In this document: positions 17,197-26,747 of the stretch, piece by piece
Layout of the letters: every line of letters begins with the position of its first letter
Position numbering within the stretch: position 1 is the first letter of the stretch
Source: Amphritea atlantica
Lineage (GTDB): Bacteria; Pseudomonadota; Gammaproteobacteria; Pseudomonadales; Balneatricaceae
DNA length: 64,000 bases
Assembly (NCBI RefSeq): GCF_018860855.1
Contig: NZ_JAHKQE010000028.1
Location: 1-64,000 of the forward strand
Direction: 5' to 3'
The notes under the pieces: model-generated
The model's database searches: none
What the model saw: the letters and a program-made list of their open reading frames with translations, nothing else
What the model was told of the DNA's origin: nothing
Position numbers and translations under genes: made by a program

Positions 17197-19203
17197 TTAT
17201 GCCTCCGCGATATCAAGTGCATTAAGTGAGATCAACTCGGCACCATCGGCAACTAGGTCGCCCTCGGCAAAATAGATCTCTGCGACGGTACCGTCATGGG
17301 GTGCTTTGAGGCTATGCTCCATTTTCATCGCTTCCATGATAACTAACGTCTCACCGGCTTTAACGCTTTGTCCAGATTCAACCAATACGGCCACAACGGC
17401 ACCGTTCATGGGAGCGGTCAAACTGTTATCCGCCGCATGATCATCATTACCAAAGCTTTCACGATGTTGTTCGCAAATAAACTGCTCACCATCGTGGAAC
17501 AGGGTGAGGTGGTCGCCGTCGTTATATAGATGAACACTCAACTGATGACCGTTAATCACCACTTTTAACAGATCATCGGTCAACGCAGCGCTAACCTGAT
17601 AGCTGGCATCATCAATCTGAACCAGATATTGCCCCTGTTCTTGAGTGCTTTGCTCCAGAATATTGAGGTGATAGTCTGTTTCGGCGTGAATCAGCGTTAG
17701 CGGGCGAGCATACTCAGAATTTAAGCGCCAGTTATTCTGATAACCAAATGGCGAATAGGGGTCGTCGGGGTTATTAGCCTGCTGCTTGGTTTTTTCGCTA
17801 AAGAAACAGGCCGCCATCACTAAACAGAACGCAGTGTTTAGGTTGCTGGCAGGGAACAGCAGCTGTTCATGTTTATCAATAAAACCGGTGTCCAGATCCA
17901 GCGCTTTAAACGGTGCACTGCCGGCAAGGTTGCGTAAGAAACGCAGATTGGTGGTCAAGCCGCTGATGCGATATTCCTCAAGGGCTTGCTCCATACGGGC
18001 GATCGCACGGTCACGGTCATCATCCCAAACGATCAGTTTAGCGATCATCGGATCGTAAAATACACTCACTTCATCGCCTTCGACGACCCCAGTATCAACC
18101 CGTACATGCCGGTTTTCTTCAGGGGTGCGTAGATAACGCAGGGTGCCGGTGGCCGGTAAAAAGTCGTTATCCGGATCTTCAGCGTAGACGCGAGCTTCCA
18201 GTGCATGGCCGTTAATACGGACTTCATCCTGCTGTAGAGGCAACGGCTCGCCGCTGGCAATGCGCAGTTGCCATTCGACCAAGTCTTGACCGGTAATCAT
18301 CTCTGTGACCGGGTGTTCAACCTGCAAGCGGGTGTTCATCTCCATAAAGTAAAATGAACCATCGACATCGTAGAGAAACTCGACAGTGCCCGCGCCAACA
18401 TAATCGATCGCTTGTGCGGCGCGGACCGCAGCTTCACCCATCGCTTTGCGGGTGGCATCCGGCAAATTGGGTGCCGGTGCTTCTTCAATAACTTTTTGAT
18501 GGCGGCGCTGGACTGAGCAGTCCCGTTCCGCCAGATAGACCCCATTGCCCTGTTTATCACAGAACACTTGGATTTCAACGTGGCGGGGTTGGGTGAGATA
18601 ACGCTCGATTAGCATATCGGGGTTACCGAAGGCGTTCTTCGCTTCGCGGCAGGCCGATACCAGTGCTTCATCGAACTCTTCGATCGATTCGACCACCCGC
18701 ATCCCTTTACCGCCACCACCGGCGACGGCTTTCAGCAGTTGAGGAAAACCACAGCGAACGGATTCGGCTTTTAATACTTCAGGTGATTGATCTTCGCCAT
18801 GATAGCCCGGCACCAGAGGCACCGAAGCATGAGACATAATCTCTTTAGCGGCAGACTTTGAGCCCATCGCCTCGATAGCACCGGTTGGTGGCCCGATAAA
18901 CTCAATACCGTTATCGAAGCAGGATTTGGCGAAGGCAGCATTTTCCGACAGGAAACCGTATCCAGGGTGTACCGCTTGGGCACCGGACTGTATCGCGATC
19001 TCAAGAATCTTATCGCCACGCAGGTAGCTTTCACTGCTCGGCGCAGGGCCTAGTAGAAAGGCTTCATCGGCCATGGCGACGTGACGGGCGTTTTTGTCGG
19101 CTTCAGAGTAGACGGCGACACAGCGGATACCCATGCGGTGGGCGGTTTGGATAACCCTGCAAGCGATCTCCCCACGGTTAGCAATTAAAATTTTATTAAA
19201 CAT
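17197..19203 (-). CDS. liuD: methylcrotonyl-CoA carboxylase alpha (biotin) subunit
   Basis: 668 residues. It carries biotin carboxylase and biotin carrier domains and, with liuB, carboxylates 3-methylcrotonyl-CoA to 3-methylglutaconyl-CoA. Visible parts: the N-terminal [13 protein letters not shown], the ATP-grasp lid [24 protein letters not shown] in the active site, an MCC-type linker domain from about 450 to 590, and the carrier domain with AMKMEHS, biotinylated at K627. GGAGT precedes the ATG at about 7 bases and liuC ends five bases earlier, so translation is probably coupled. Confidence 0.96.
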   Translation of the reverse strand: MFNKILIANRGEIACRVIQTAHRMGIRCVAVYSEADKNARHVAMADEAFLLGPAPSSESYLRGDKILEIAIQSGAQAVHPGYGFLSENAAFAKSCFDNGIEFIGPPTGAIEAMGSKSAAKEIMSHASVPLVPGYHGEDQSPEVLKAESVRCGFPQLLKAVAGGGGKGMRVVESIEEFDEALVSACREAKNAFGNPDMLIERYLTQPRHVEIQVFCDKQGNGVYLAERDCSVQRRHQKVIEEAPAPNLPDATRKAMGEAAVRAAQAIDYVGAGTVEFLYDVDGSFYFMEMNTRLQVEHPVTEMITGQDLVEWQLRIASGEPLPLQQDEVRINGHALEARVYAEDPDNDFLPATGTLRYLRTPEENRHVRVDTGVVEGDEVSVFYDPMIAKLIVWDDDRDRAIARMEQALEEYRISGLTTNLRFLRNLAGSAPFKALDLDTGFIDKHEQLLFPASNLNTAFCLVMAACFFSEKTKQQANNPDDPYSPFGYQNNWRLNSEYARPLTLIHAETDYHLNILEQSTQEQGQYLVQIDDASYQVSAALTDDLLKVVINGHQLSVHLYNDGDHLTLFHDGEQFICEQHRESFGNDDHAADNSLTAPMNGAVVAVLVESGQSVKAGETLVIMEAMKMEHSLKAPHDGTVAEIYFAEGDLVADGAELISLNALDIAEA

Positions 19204-19208
19204 GCCGT

Positions 19209-20012
19209 TTACTCCTGAATCCAGTTCGGTTTACGCTTTTGCAGAAAGGAGCTAAGCCCTTCCTGACCCTCGTCGCTGACACGGATATCGGCGATGCGAC
19301 AGGCGGTGTCATCAATCACTTCAGCAGTGATCTCTTTTTGACTAACGGCATAGATAAGCTGTTTCGCGGCTTGCATCCCCTGTGGGCTGTTTTTTTGCAG
19401 CGTAGCGGTCATGCGGTCACAGGCTTCGTCCAGTTGCTCAACGTTCTCGACCACTTCATGCACTAAACCATAGTTTTGTGCAGCGCGGGCTGAGAAGGGT
19501 TCAGCGGTGAGGAAATAGCGGCGCGATTGACGTTCACCAATGGCCCGAACGACATAGGGGCTGATGACGGCGGGGATCAAGCCGATTTTGACTTCCGACA
19601 AGCAGAAAGCACTGCTTTCGGCTGCGATGACAATGTCGCAGCAGGCGGCGAGACCGACTGCGCCGCCATAGGCAGCGCCTTGGATCAGGGCAATGGTTGG
19701 TTTGCTATGGTTATTTAGCAGCTCCATTAGTTTTGCTAGACGACCCGCATCCACCCGATTTTCTTCATGGGTGTTGTTAGCCATGCGTTTCATCCAAGCT
19801 AAGTCGGCACCGGCAGAAAAATTCTTGCCGCGTGAGCGTAGCACTAACACCCGAACCTCTGGATCTATTTGGGTCGCTTCTAGCTGCTCGATAAGCTGTT
19901 CGATAACCGCATCATCGAAAGCATTGTGCACTTCAGGGCGGTTGATAATCAGTTCAGCGATACCGTTACTGCTTTTTTCCAGCAGCACAAATTGTTTTTG
20001 TTTGATCGACAT
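19209..20012 (-). CDS. liuC: methylglutaconyl-CoA hydratase (enoyl-CoA hydratase family)
   Basis: About 267 residues from the ATG at 20012 (MSIKQKQF), which has GGAGAG at 9 bases. An alternative ATG at 20027 overlaps the liuB stop as TAATG but has no site of its own. It hydrates 3-methylglutaconyl-CoA to HMG-CoA. Crotonase fold: the first oxyanion-hole block SRGKNFSAGADLAWMKRM and the second QGAAYGGAVGLAACCDIVIA are clear, and the SEVKIGLIPAVISPYV block carries the catalytic glutamate. The substrate is assigned from its place between the two carboxylase subunit genes. Confidence 0.94.
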   Translation of the reverse strand: MSIKQKQFVLLEKSSNGIAELIINRPEVHNAFDDAVIEQLIEQLEATQIDPEVRVLVLRSRGKNFSAGADLAWMKRMANNTHEENRVDAGRLAKLMELLNNHSKPTIALIQGAAYGGAVGLAACCDIVIAAESSAFCLSEVKIGLIPAVISPYVVRAIGERQSRRYFLTAEPFSARAAQNYGLVHEVVENVEQLDEACDRMTATLQKNSPQGMQAAKQLIYAVSQKEITAEVIDDTACRIADIRVSDEGQEGLSSFLQKRKPNWIQE

Positions 20013-20026
20013 CTGCAGGCTCTCCA

Positions 20027-21634
20027 TTACATCCGGAATACGCCGAAGTGGGTTTCGCCCACCGGCTTATTGAGGGCGGCAGATAGACTCATGCCGATCA
20101 CATCGCGGGTTTGTTTTGGATCGATAACGCCATCATCCCAAAGCCGAGCAGACGCATAATAAGGATGGCCCTGATGTTCATAGGTGTCGATGATAGGCTG
20201 TTTGAAGCGAGCTTCCTCTTCTTCAGACCAGCTTTCACCGGTGCGATCCATATTGTCACGTTTAACGGTTGCCAGTACGCCGGCAGCCTGTTCACCACCC
20301 ATCACAGAGATTCGTGCGTTCGGCCACATAAACATTAGGTTAGGGCTATAGGCACGACCACACATGCCGTAGTTGCCGGCACCAAAGCTACCACCGATCA
20401 GTACGGTGAATTTAGGCACATCGGCACAGGCCACAGCGGTAACCATCTTGGCACCATGTTTGGCGATACCTTCCGCTTCATACTTTTGACCAACCATAAA
20501 GCCGGTAATGTTTTGCAGGAACAGGAGTGGTATTTTGCGTTGACAGCAGAGCTCGATAAAGTGAGCGCCTTTCTGTGCGGATTCACCAAACAAAATTCCA
20601 TTGTTGGCGATAATACCTACGGGATAACCATGAATATGGGCAAAACCTGTTATTAAGGTGGTGCCATAGAGTTTTTTGAATTCATCAAATTCAGAGCCAT
20701 CGACGATACGCGCAATCACTTCACGTACATCGTAGGGTTTTCTCAAGTCGGTGCCGACAATGCCGTATAACTCATCGGCAGGGTAGAGCGGCTCTTTAGT
20801 CGCTTGAGTCTTGATGTTGATCTCTTTACGACGGTTGAGATTGGCGACGCAGGTACGTGCAATCTCCAGCGCATGAGCATCATTTTCAGCGTAATGATCG
20901 GCCACACCCGAGACTTTACAGTGCACATCGGCACCGCCTAGGTCTTCAGCACTTACCACTTCACCGGTGGCGGCTTTTACCAGTGGCGGACCGGCTAGGA
21001 AGATGGTGCCTTGATCACGCACAATAATGGATTCGTCAGCCATGGCGGGAACATAAGCGCCGCCCGCAGTACACAACCCCATGACGACGGCAATTTGAGG
21101 AATCCCTTTGGCAGACATGCGGGCCTGGTTGTAAAATATACGGCCGAAGTGATCACGGTCGGGGAACACATCATCCTGTTGTGGCAGGTTGGCACCACCT
21201 GAATCGACTAGGTAGATACAGGGCAGGTGGTTTTGTTCCGCAATCTCTTGAGCGCGAAGGTGTTTCTTCACGGTCAGCGGGAAATAAGTGCCGCCCTTAA
21301 CGGTGGCATCGTTGGCGATAATCATACATTCGATACCGCTAACCCGGCCGATGCCGGTGATGATACCCGCAGCGGGTACATCGTCATCGTACACTTTATA
21401 GGCGGCTAGTTGAGAGAGTTCTAACAGTGGAGAGCCGTCATCTAGCAGCGTATTAATACGTTCTCGGGGCAGTAATTTCCCGCGAGATAGGTGACGTTCT
21501 TGGTATTTAGCGCCGCCACCCTGATGAATTTGGGCTGTTTTGTTGCGTAGATCGTTTACCTCGTTGGCCATCGCATCGTAATTGGCACGAAACTCCTCAG
21601 CCCGAGGGTTAATTTTTGTTGTTATGGTAGCCAT
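20027..21634 (-). CDS. liuB: methylcrotonyl-CoA carboxylase beta (carboxyltransferase) subunit
   Basis: 535 residues from the ATG at 21634 ([11 protein letters not shown]), with AGAGGA 7 bases upstream; the frame is open 90 bases further but that part reads as leader. It transfers carboxybiotin CO2 to 3-methylcrotonyl-CoA. Family blocks: [10 protein letters not shown], the N-carboxyltransferase block [35 protein letters not shown], and the second-half oxyanion region [20 protein letters not shown] with [16 protein letters not shown]. Its last codons overlap the liuC leader. Confidence 0.95.
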   Translation of the reverse strand: MATITTKINPRAEEFRANYDAMANEVNDLRNKTAQIHQGGGAKYQERHLSRGKLLPRERINTLLDDGSPLLELSQLAAYKVYDDDVPAAGIITGIGRVSGIECMIIANDATVKGGTYFPLTVKKHLRAQEIAEQNHLPCIYLVDSGGANLPQQDDVFPDRDHFGRIFYNQARMSAKGIPQIAVVMGLCTAGGAYVPAMADESIIVRDQGTIFLAGPPLVKAATGEVVSAEDLGGADVHCKVSGVADHYAENDAHALEIARTCVANLNRRKEINIKTQATKEPLYPADELYGIVGTDLRKPYDVREVIARIVDGSEFDEFKKLYGTTLITGFAHIHGYPVGIIANNGILFGESAQKGAHFIELCCQRKIPLLFLQNITGFMVGQKYEAEGIAKHGAKMVTAVACADVPKFTVLIGGSFGAGNYGMCGRAYSPNLMFMWPNARISVMGGEQAAGVLATVKRDNMDRTGESWSEEEEARFKQPIIDTYEHQGHPYYASARLWDDGVIDPKQTRDVIGMSLSAALNKPVGETHFGVFRM

Positions 21635-21701
21635 TGCTGTTCCTCTGATGTTCGCTGGTTGGGCGTTGCATCGGTATCTGGTATCGTTTTGAGTGAAAAA
21701 C

Positions 21702-21722
21702 GAGGGGCAAGTGATGCCCCTC
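21702..21722 (-). terminator. intercistronic hairpin/attenuator between liuA and liuB
   Basis: Perfect eight-base arms GAGGGGCA and TGCCCCTC around a five-base loop. On the minus strand it is followed by GTTTTTC, a modest T run, 36 bases past the liuA stop. It may partly terminate transcription so that liuA is made in excess of the downstream genes. Confidence 0.7.
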
Positions 21723-21757
21723 AAACCTTCGACGAAGGATCCACTGATAAAACGGGT

Positions 21758-22924
21758 CTATTTATTCAGGAATAGTTCGCGGCCGATCAGCATCCGGCGG
21801 ATCTCAGAGGTGCCTGCGCCGATTTCGTATAGTTTAGCGTCACGCAGCAAGCGACCGGTTGGGAACTCATTGATGTAACCGTTGCCGCCGAGTAGCTGAA
21901 TGGCGTCGAGTGCAATCTTGGTAGCCATCTCAGCGGTATAGAGGATGACCGCAGCACAGTCTTTACGTGACGTCTCGCCGCGCATTGCGGATTGGGCAAC
22001 GGTGTAAGCGTAGGATTTAGAGGCGTTCATGAGGGTGTACATATCGGCTACTTTGCCCTGTACCATTTCAAACTCACCGATCGCTTTACCAAACTGAACC
22101 CGATCACGGGTGTAAGGAATGGTGATATCCATCGCCGCTTGCATAATGCCCAGTGGGCCGCCTGCTAGTACCAGTCGTTCGTAGTCTAGGCCAGACATCA
22201 ATACGCGAACACCGCCGTTCAGTTCGCCGAGGATGTTTTCTTTGGGCACTGGGCAGTCTTGGAAAACCAGTTCACAGGTGTTGGAGCCACGCATACCCAG
22301 TTTGTCGAGTTTCTGGTGACGAGAAAAGCCAGGGTAGTCACGTTCAACGATAAAGGCTGTAATTCCTTTAGCGCCGGCAGCAACATCGGTTTTGGCATAA
22401 ATCACGTAGGTGTTAGCATCTGGACCATTGGTGATCCACATCTTGTTGCCGTTCAGCAGGTAATGATCACCGTTGTCGCGCGCCGTCAATTTCATGGACA
22501 CAACGTCAGAACCGGCATTCGGCTCAGACATAGCCAGTGCGCCGATATGTTCGCCGCTGATCAGCTTCGGTAGGTAAGTGAGTTTTTGCTCATGAGTACC
22601 GTTACGGTGGATCTGGTTGATACACAGGTTTGAATGCGCGCCATAGGATAGGCCAACAGAGGCAGATGCACGGCTGATCTCTTCCATCGCAATCATGTGG
22701 GCCAGATAGCCCATGCCAACACCGCCGTATTCCTCTTTAACAGTAATCCCTAACAAGCCCATATCACCAAATTTGCGCCATAGATCATTGGGGAACTCGT
22801 TATCGCGGTCGATCTGATCGGCGCGAGGGGCGATCTCCTGTGCAGCAAAACTATTCACGTGCTCTCGCAGCATATCGAGCGTTTCGCCGAGTCCAAAATT
22901 AAGTGAGCTATACTGTGCAATCAT
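21758..22924 (-). CDS. liuA: isovaleryl-CoA dehydrogenase
   Basis: 388 residues, an FAD acyl-CoA dehydrogenase that oxidises isovaleryl-CoA to 3-methylcrotonyl-CoA, passing electrons to ETF. The family signature [18 protein letters not shown] and the C-terminal [20 protein letters not shown] are present. The catalytic glutamate is at E249 in [19 protein letters not shown], the position peculiar to isovaleryl-CoA dehydrogenase rather than the usual C-terminal place, which secures the substrate. AGGTGG at 8 bases supports the start. Confidence 0.97.
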   Translation of the reverse strand: MIAQYSSLNFGLGETLDMLREHVNSFAAQEIAPRADQIDRDNEFPNDLWRKFGDMGLLGITVKEEYGGVGMGYLAHMIAMEEISRASASVGLSYGAHSNLCINQIHRNGTHEQKLTYLPKLISGEHIGALAMSEPNAGSDVVSMKLTARDNGDHYLLNGNKMWITNGPDANTYVIYAKTDVAAGAKGITAFIVERDYPGFSRHQKLDKLGMRGSNTCELVFQDCPVPKENILGELNGGVRVLMSGLDYERLVLAGGPLGIMQAAMDITIPYTRDRVQFGKAIGEFEMVQGKVADMYTLMNASKSYAYTVAQSAMRGETSRKDCAAVILYTAEMATKIALDAIQLLGGNGYINEFPTGRLLRDAKLYEIGAGTSEIRRMLIGRELFLNK

Positions 22925-23008
22925 TTTATGTCCACCTGGCTTTAGGAGTTGGTAGGGCTAGTCGTTAATGGCTGTCCTGACCGTTTCCGGTTTGCGTTTA
23001 TTGTTGTT

Positions 23009-23023
23009 GGTTAGTCACTAACC
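23009..23023. promoter_or_regulatory. perfect palindrome between liuR and liuA
   Basis: GGTTAGT-C-ACTAACC, seven-base arms around one base, 85 bases upstream of the liuA start in the 136-base liuR-liuA spacer. There is no T run, so it is not a terminator. It does not match the LiuR operator at 23524. It may be a second regulator's site or a chance dyad. Confidence 0.4.
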
Positions 23024-23060
23024 TAGTTTATTTGGTAAAGGGTTGCATTATTGCAGTGCT

Positions 23061-23480
23061 CTATACCGACTTCTCAATTTCTGTTTTTGCTGATAATTCA
23101 TTCATCGCCTCGCGGCAGCGGGTTTCTGCGCTATCCAGTTCGAGCTGTAACATGGCGATATCGTTTAACTGTTGCTCAAGAGCGGCTTTTTTTTCTTCGA
23201 TCTTGGCCATCAATAACTGTAGCTGCTTTATGCTGCCGGTGGGCGTTTCATCCCAAAGTTCAAACAGTTCGCGGGTCTCTGCAAGCGAGAAGCCCAAGCG
23301 TTTGCCCCGTAAAATCAGTTTTAACCGTACTCTGTCCTGCGCGCTGTAGATACGGGTTTGCCCGCGGCGAGTAGGAAATAGTAGCTGCTGATCTTCATAA
23401 AAACGGATGCTACGAGTCGTTACATCAAACTCGCTAGCCAGCTCGCTGATTGAAAAGGTGCCGGTATTGTTGATTTTCAT
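23061..23480 (-). CDS. liuR: MerR-family regulator of the liu operon
   Basis: 139 residues from the ATG at 23480 (MKINNTGTFS), with GAGGT about 7 bases upstream; an ATG six codons earlier lacks a site. The N-terminal winged helix-turn-helix (FSISELASEFDVTTRSIRFYEDQQLL) is typical MerR, followed by the RLKLILRGKRLGFSLAETRELF block and a long dimerisation coiled coil from about 82 to 125. The short C-terminus contains no metal-site cysteine arrangement. In related bacteria LiuR represses or activates leucine and isovalerate catabolism in response to a pathway intermediate. It is first in the liuRABCDE order and has an operator in its own promoter. Confidence 0.93.
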   Translation of the reverse strand: MKINNTGTFSISELASEFDVTTRSIRFYEDQQLLFPTRRGQTRIYSAQDRVRLKLILRGKRLGFSLAETRELFELWDETPTGSIKQLQLLMAKIEEKKAALEQQLNDIAMLQLELDSAETRCREAMNELSAKTEIEKSV

Positions 23481-23523
23481 TCTGACCTCGCAGATCACTC
23501 ATATGCCTCTAATGTAGCGGAAG

Positions 23524-23539
23524 TTTACGTAAACGTAAA
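23524..23539. promoter_or_regulatory. LiuR operator in the liuR promoter
   Basis: TTTACG-TAAA-CGTAAA, perfect six-base arms, fits the LiuR motif known from gammaproteobacteria (TTTACGTTTACGTAAA type). On the minus strand TTTACG can serve as the -35 and TACATT as the -10 with 17 bases between, so the operator covers the -35 and part of the spacer. That is the usual geometry for a MerR-type regulator. It lies 44 bases upstream of the liuR start. Confidence 0.8.
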
Positions 23540-23776
23540 GTATCTTGCCGAATCTTGCCTGACTGTTACATTTGGTATGATTCGATATAAGTTATTGATA
23601 AATATGGTTTTAGCTAGTTTATTGTAAGACCAATGGATGAGCATAAGACTAAAGTATTACTTGTTATCCTGTAGGGGAAATTGCTAACTTGGTCGCAAGG
23701 CTGATATGGGCAAGATTGATTTTTGTCCATTTGATAATAAAAACAAATATAAATAGATAAGTGGGGCTGGTTCTTC

Positions 23777-24604
23777 ATGAGTGCCGACTATGTTCTCGAA
23801 ACCAGAAATCTGGTTAAGGAATTCAAGGGCTTTACCGCCGTTGATGATGTAAATCTTAAGGTTGAGCGGGGAACAATACATGCGCTGATCGGACCTAATG
23901 GTGCCGGTAAGACGACAGTATTTAACCTGCTGACAAAATTTCTCACTCCCTCTCGGGGCACCATTCTTTATAACGGTGCAGACATTACTTCAATGAAGTC
24001 TGCGGCAATTGCTCGAAAAGGCATTGTGCGTTCATTCCAAATTTCCGCTGTATTTCCGCATCTATCGGTGATGGAAAATGTGCGTATCGCCCTGCAACGT
24101 AAAGAGGGTAATAGCTTTCATTTCTGGAAGTCGGTCAAGGTGCTGGACAAGCTCAATGAGCGTGCCTATGAGTTGTTAAATGAAGTGGGTTTGAAAGACT
24201 ATGCTAATGCGCTCACCGTCGATCTACCCTATGGTCGTAAGCGTGCGCTTGAGATCGCGACAACCTTAGCGCTCGATCCAGAGATGTTATTGCTGGATGA
24301 GCCAACTCAAGGTATGGGTCATGAAGATGTTAGCGTGGTTGCCGACCTGATTAAAAAGGTTTCCGCGAATCGCACCATCTTGATGGTTGAACATAACTTA
24401 CATGTTGTGGCTCAACTGGCTGATACCATCACCGTATTGCAACGGGGTGCCATCTTGACCGAAGGCGACTATGAAACCGTGTCTCAAGATCCACAGGTAC
24501 GTGAAGCGTATATGGGGGTTGAAGCGGATGATGAAGTTGCCCAAGCCATTGCCGCGGCTAATGTCGCTGGAAAAGCGAGCGCAGCTAAAGGGGAGGAAGT
24601 ATGA
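23777..24604 (+). CDS. branched-chain amino acid-type ABC transporter ATPase (LivG-like)
   Basis: 275 residues, one of two ATPases of a HAAT-family importer. Walker A GPNGAGKT (39-46), Q-loop region SFQISAVFPHLSVMENV, signature-like LPYGRKRALEIA in place of a full LSGGQ, as usual in LivG, Walker B MLLLDEPTQGM, and the LivG switch histidine in MVEHNLHVV. The C-terminal 30 residues are alanine-rich (VAQAIAAANVAGKAS) and not seen in standard LivG. The ribosome site is weak. It begins a five-gene operon divergent from liuR. Confidence 0.92.
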   Translation: MSADYVLETRNLVKEFKGFTAVDDVNLKVERGTIHALIGPNGAGKTTVFNLLTKFLTPSRGTILYNGADITSMKSAAIARKGIVRSFQISAVFPHLSVMENVRIALQRKEGNSFHFWKSVKVLDKLNERAYELLNEVGLKDYANALTVDLPYGRKRALEIATTLALDPEMLLLDEPTQGMGHEDVSVVADLIKKVSANRTILMVEHNLHVVAQLADTITVLQRGAILTEGDYETVSQDPQVREAYMGVEADDEVAQAIAAANVAGKASAAKGEEV

Positions 24605-25311
24605 GCACTACAGGTGAAAAGATCCGCATTAATGATCTGCATGCTTATTACGGTGAATCCCATATCCTTCACGGTATCGATATGACCATTATGCAGGGTG
24701 AATTGGTCACGCTGCTTGGACGTAACGGTGCAGGGCGCTCTACTACGCTGAAAGCGATCATGAATATGGTTGGCCGACGTACCGGTAAGATTAATATTAA
24801 CGGTACTGAAACCATCAGCATGGCGGCACATAAAATTGCCCATCTTGGTGTCGGTTATTGCCCAGAAGAGCGGGGCATATTTTCCAGCCTTAATGTTGAA
24901 GAAAATCTGATGCTGCCGCCCAATGTGCGTTCCGATGGCATGAGTGTCGAAGAGATCTATGACATCTTTCCTAATCTCGCGGAGCGTCGTTATAGTCAGG
25001 GCACACGTCTATCGGGTGGTGAACAGCAAATGCTGGCGATGGCCCGTATTCTCAGAACTGGCGCCAATATTTTACTTCTCGATGAAATTACCGAGGGGCT
25101 AGCGCCGGTAATTGTGCAAAAACTCGCTGAGGTTCTATTAATGCTCAAGGAGCGAGGTCTGACGATCTTACTCGTTGAACAAAACTTCCGTTTCGCAGCT
25201 CCTATCGCGGATCGGCACTACGTTATGGAGCATGGGCATATCGTTGAGGAAGTTCATCAAGATGAACTTGCCGAAAAAACAGAACTATTAAATACCTATC
25301 TGGGTGTTTAA
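24601..25311 (+). CDS. branched-chain amino acid-type ABC transporter ATPase (LivF-like, Walker A Lys to Arg)
   Basis: 236 residues. The start overlaps the previous stop as ATGA with GGGGAGG upstream. LSGGEQQMLAMARIL is a full signature motif and LLLDEITEGLAP the Walker B with the LivF-specific tail. The Walker A reads GRNGAGRS (40-47): R46 replaces the invariant lysine (codon CGC at 24736-24738). I recall this GAGR variant, with DEI instead of DEP, as a recurring LivF subgroup, so it is probably functional and not a sequencing error. The pair with the upstream ATPase powers uptake. Confidence 0.92.
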   Translation: MSTTGEKIRINDLHAYYGESHILHGIDMTIMQGELVTLLGRNGAGRSTTLKAIMNMVGRRTGKININGTETISMAAHKIAHLGVGYCPEERGIFSSLNVEENLMLPPNVRSDGMSVEEIYDIFPNLAERRYSQGTRLSGGEQQMLAMARILRTGANILLLDEITEGLAPVIVQKLAEVLLMLKERGLTILLVEQNFRFAAPIADRHYVMEHGHIVEEVHQDELAEKTELLNTYLGV

Positions 25312-25391
25312 GGTTCGGAAAAACCAGTAAGAAAAAAACTCTAAAAATGAAGTTCGATAAAAATAAAAAGTTCTCAATCAGGAGTGACAAC

Positions 25392-26594
25392 ATGAAAGCG
25401 ATGAAGAAGACCCTTTTGGCGGTAGCAATGACAGTGGCTGCAACCACCGGTGTTCAGGCTGCCGGTATCTCTAATGATGTGGTTAAGATCGGTGTTTTAG
25501 TGGATATGGGCGGTGTTTATGCCGATATCTGTGGTCAGGGGTGTGTCACCGCTGTAGAAATGGCCGTTGAAGATTTCGGCGGTACGGTACTCGGTAAACC
25601 GATTGAGATCGTGAGTGCCGATGATCAAAACAAGCCCGATGTAGGCTCTGCTAAAGTTCGTCAATGGATTGAAAATGACAACGTTGATGTTGTGACTGGC
25701 TTAGTTGCATCCTCAGTGACCGGTGCGGCAACTAAAGTGCTGACCGATGCGAAGAAAATTGCTCTGATCTCGACCTCTGCGAGTAATGCTTTCACGACTA
25801 AAGCCTGTTCTCCTTATAACGTTCATTGGACCTATAACGTTGCCGCATTGGCTAACGGTACTGTTAAACCGATGGTCGCTGCGGGTAAGAAAAAATGGTT
25901 CTTTATCACGGCTGATTACGCCTTTGGCCATGCGCTAGAAGGTATTGCGACTAAGGTTATCGAATCCAGCGGTGGTGAGGTGGTTGGTGCGGTGCGTGCG
26001 CCATTTGGTACCACTGACTTCTCTTCTTATGTACTCCAAGCTCAAGCATCAGGGGCTGATGTGGTTGGTCTGGCGAATGCCGGCGGTGACTTTGTGAACT
26101 CGCTGAAAACAGCGGCTGAGTTTGGTTTAACTGAGACCACCGATGTTGCTGGTTTGTTGGTGTTTACCAATAATGCCTTGGCGCTGGATCCTGCTATCGC
26201 AGCGGGTATGAAAGCGACTTCCGGTTTCTATTGGGATATGGATGACCAAACCCGTGAATGGTCTGCTCGCTTTAAGGCGCGTCATGGTGTAATTCCTTCG
26301 ATGGGTCAGGCGGGTCAATACTCAATGACCATGCATTATCTGAATGCGATCAAAGCCGCCGGTACCGATGAGTCAGATGCGGTGATGAAAAAGATGAAAG
26401 AGACTAAACCAGATGACTTCTTTGCCCGTAACGCAACCCTGCGTAACGATGGTCGAATGGTTCACGATATGTTGTTAGTGAGCATTAAAGATGCTGCCAG
26501 CCGTAAGTCACCAGACGATATTTATAATATCGAAGAGGTTATTCCGGGTGATGTAGCATTCAACCCAATGCTGCCTGAGTGTGATTTCAAGTAA
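25392..26594 (+). CDS. periplasmic binding protein of the Liv-type ABC importer
   Basis: 400 residues from the ATG at 25392 with AGGAG 8 bases upstream. A Sec signal peptide (MKAMKKTLLAVAMTVAATTGVQA, cleaved after about residue 23) is followed by a type I two-lobed fold (VKIGVLVDMGGVYADICGQG, IEIVSADDQNKPDVGSAK, VTGLVASSVTGAATKVL). It belongs to the HAAT binding proteins that bind amino acids, amides, aromatic acids or short acids. The ligand cannot be read from sequence; the adjacent liu operon suggests leucine, isovalerate or a related compound. It is separated from the permease genes by two strong RNA hairpins. Confidence 0.9.
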   Translation: MKAMKKTLLAVAMTVAATTGVQAAGISNDVVKIGVLVDMGGVYADICGQGCVTAVEMAVEDFGGTVLGKPIEIVSADDQNKPDVGSAKVRQWIENDNVDVVTGLVASSVTGAATKVLTDAKKIALISTSASNAFTTKACSPYNVHWTYNVAALANGTVKPMVAAGKKKWFFITADYAFGHALEGIATKVIESSGGEVVGAVRAPFGTTDFSSYVLQAQASGADVVGLANAGGDFVNSLKTAAEFGLTETTDVAGLLVFTNNALALDPAIAAGMKATSGFYWDMDDQTREWSARFKARHGVIPSMGQAGQYSMTMHYLNAIKAAGTDESDAVMKKMKETKPDDFFARNATLRNDGRMVHDMLLVSIKDAASRKSPDDIYNIEEVIPGDVAFNPMLPECDFK

Positions 26595-26626
26595 CCAATA
26601 CGGTTGAAACGTTTTACTTGAAAATA

Positions 26627-26655
26627 GGGGGTGGCGTGATGTGTTACCCGCCCCC
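26627..26655 (+). promoter_or_regulatory. intercistronic RNA hairpin after the binding-protein gene
   Basis: Arms GGGGGTGG and CCCGCCCCC with a one-base offset around a twelve-base loop, 33 bases after the binding-protein stop. There is no T run, so it looks like an mRNA-stabilising 3' hairpin that would favour binding-protein synthesis over the permeases. Confidence 0.6.
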
Positions 26656-26680
26656 GATCTTATCTGCAAAGATAGTCTGA

Positions 26681-26728
26681 AAGGTGTGTATGGGCTCGGC
26701 CGAAGGGGACGACCTCGTACACCACCTT
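26681..26728 (+). promoter_or_regulatory. second intercistronic hairpin before the permease genes
   Basis: AAGGTG(T)GTA at 26681-26690 pairs with TACACCACCTT at 26718-26728 with one bulge. The structure ends 19 bases before the permease start codon and could expose or hide its ribosome site. Confidence 0.45.
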
Positions 26729-26747
26729 TGCTTCTCTGGGTGATGTT

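Noticed and set aside
21635-21724. N-terminal extension of liuB by 30 residues
   Set aside because: The segment includes the liuA-liuB hairpin, while the ATG at 21634 has an AGGA site at 7 bases and matches the usual subunit start.
24736-24738. Frameshift or error in the LivF-like gene
   Set aside because: The frame is intact with all downstream motifs in register; a single CGC codon gives arginine, and the variant is recalled from other LivF proteins.
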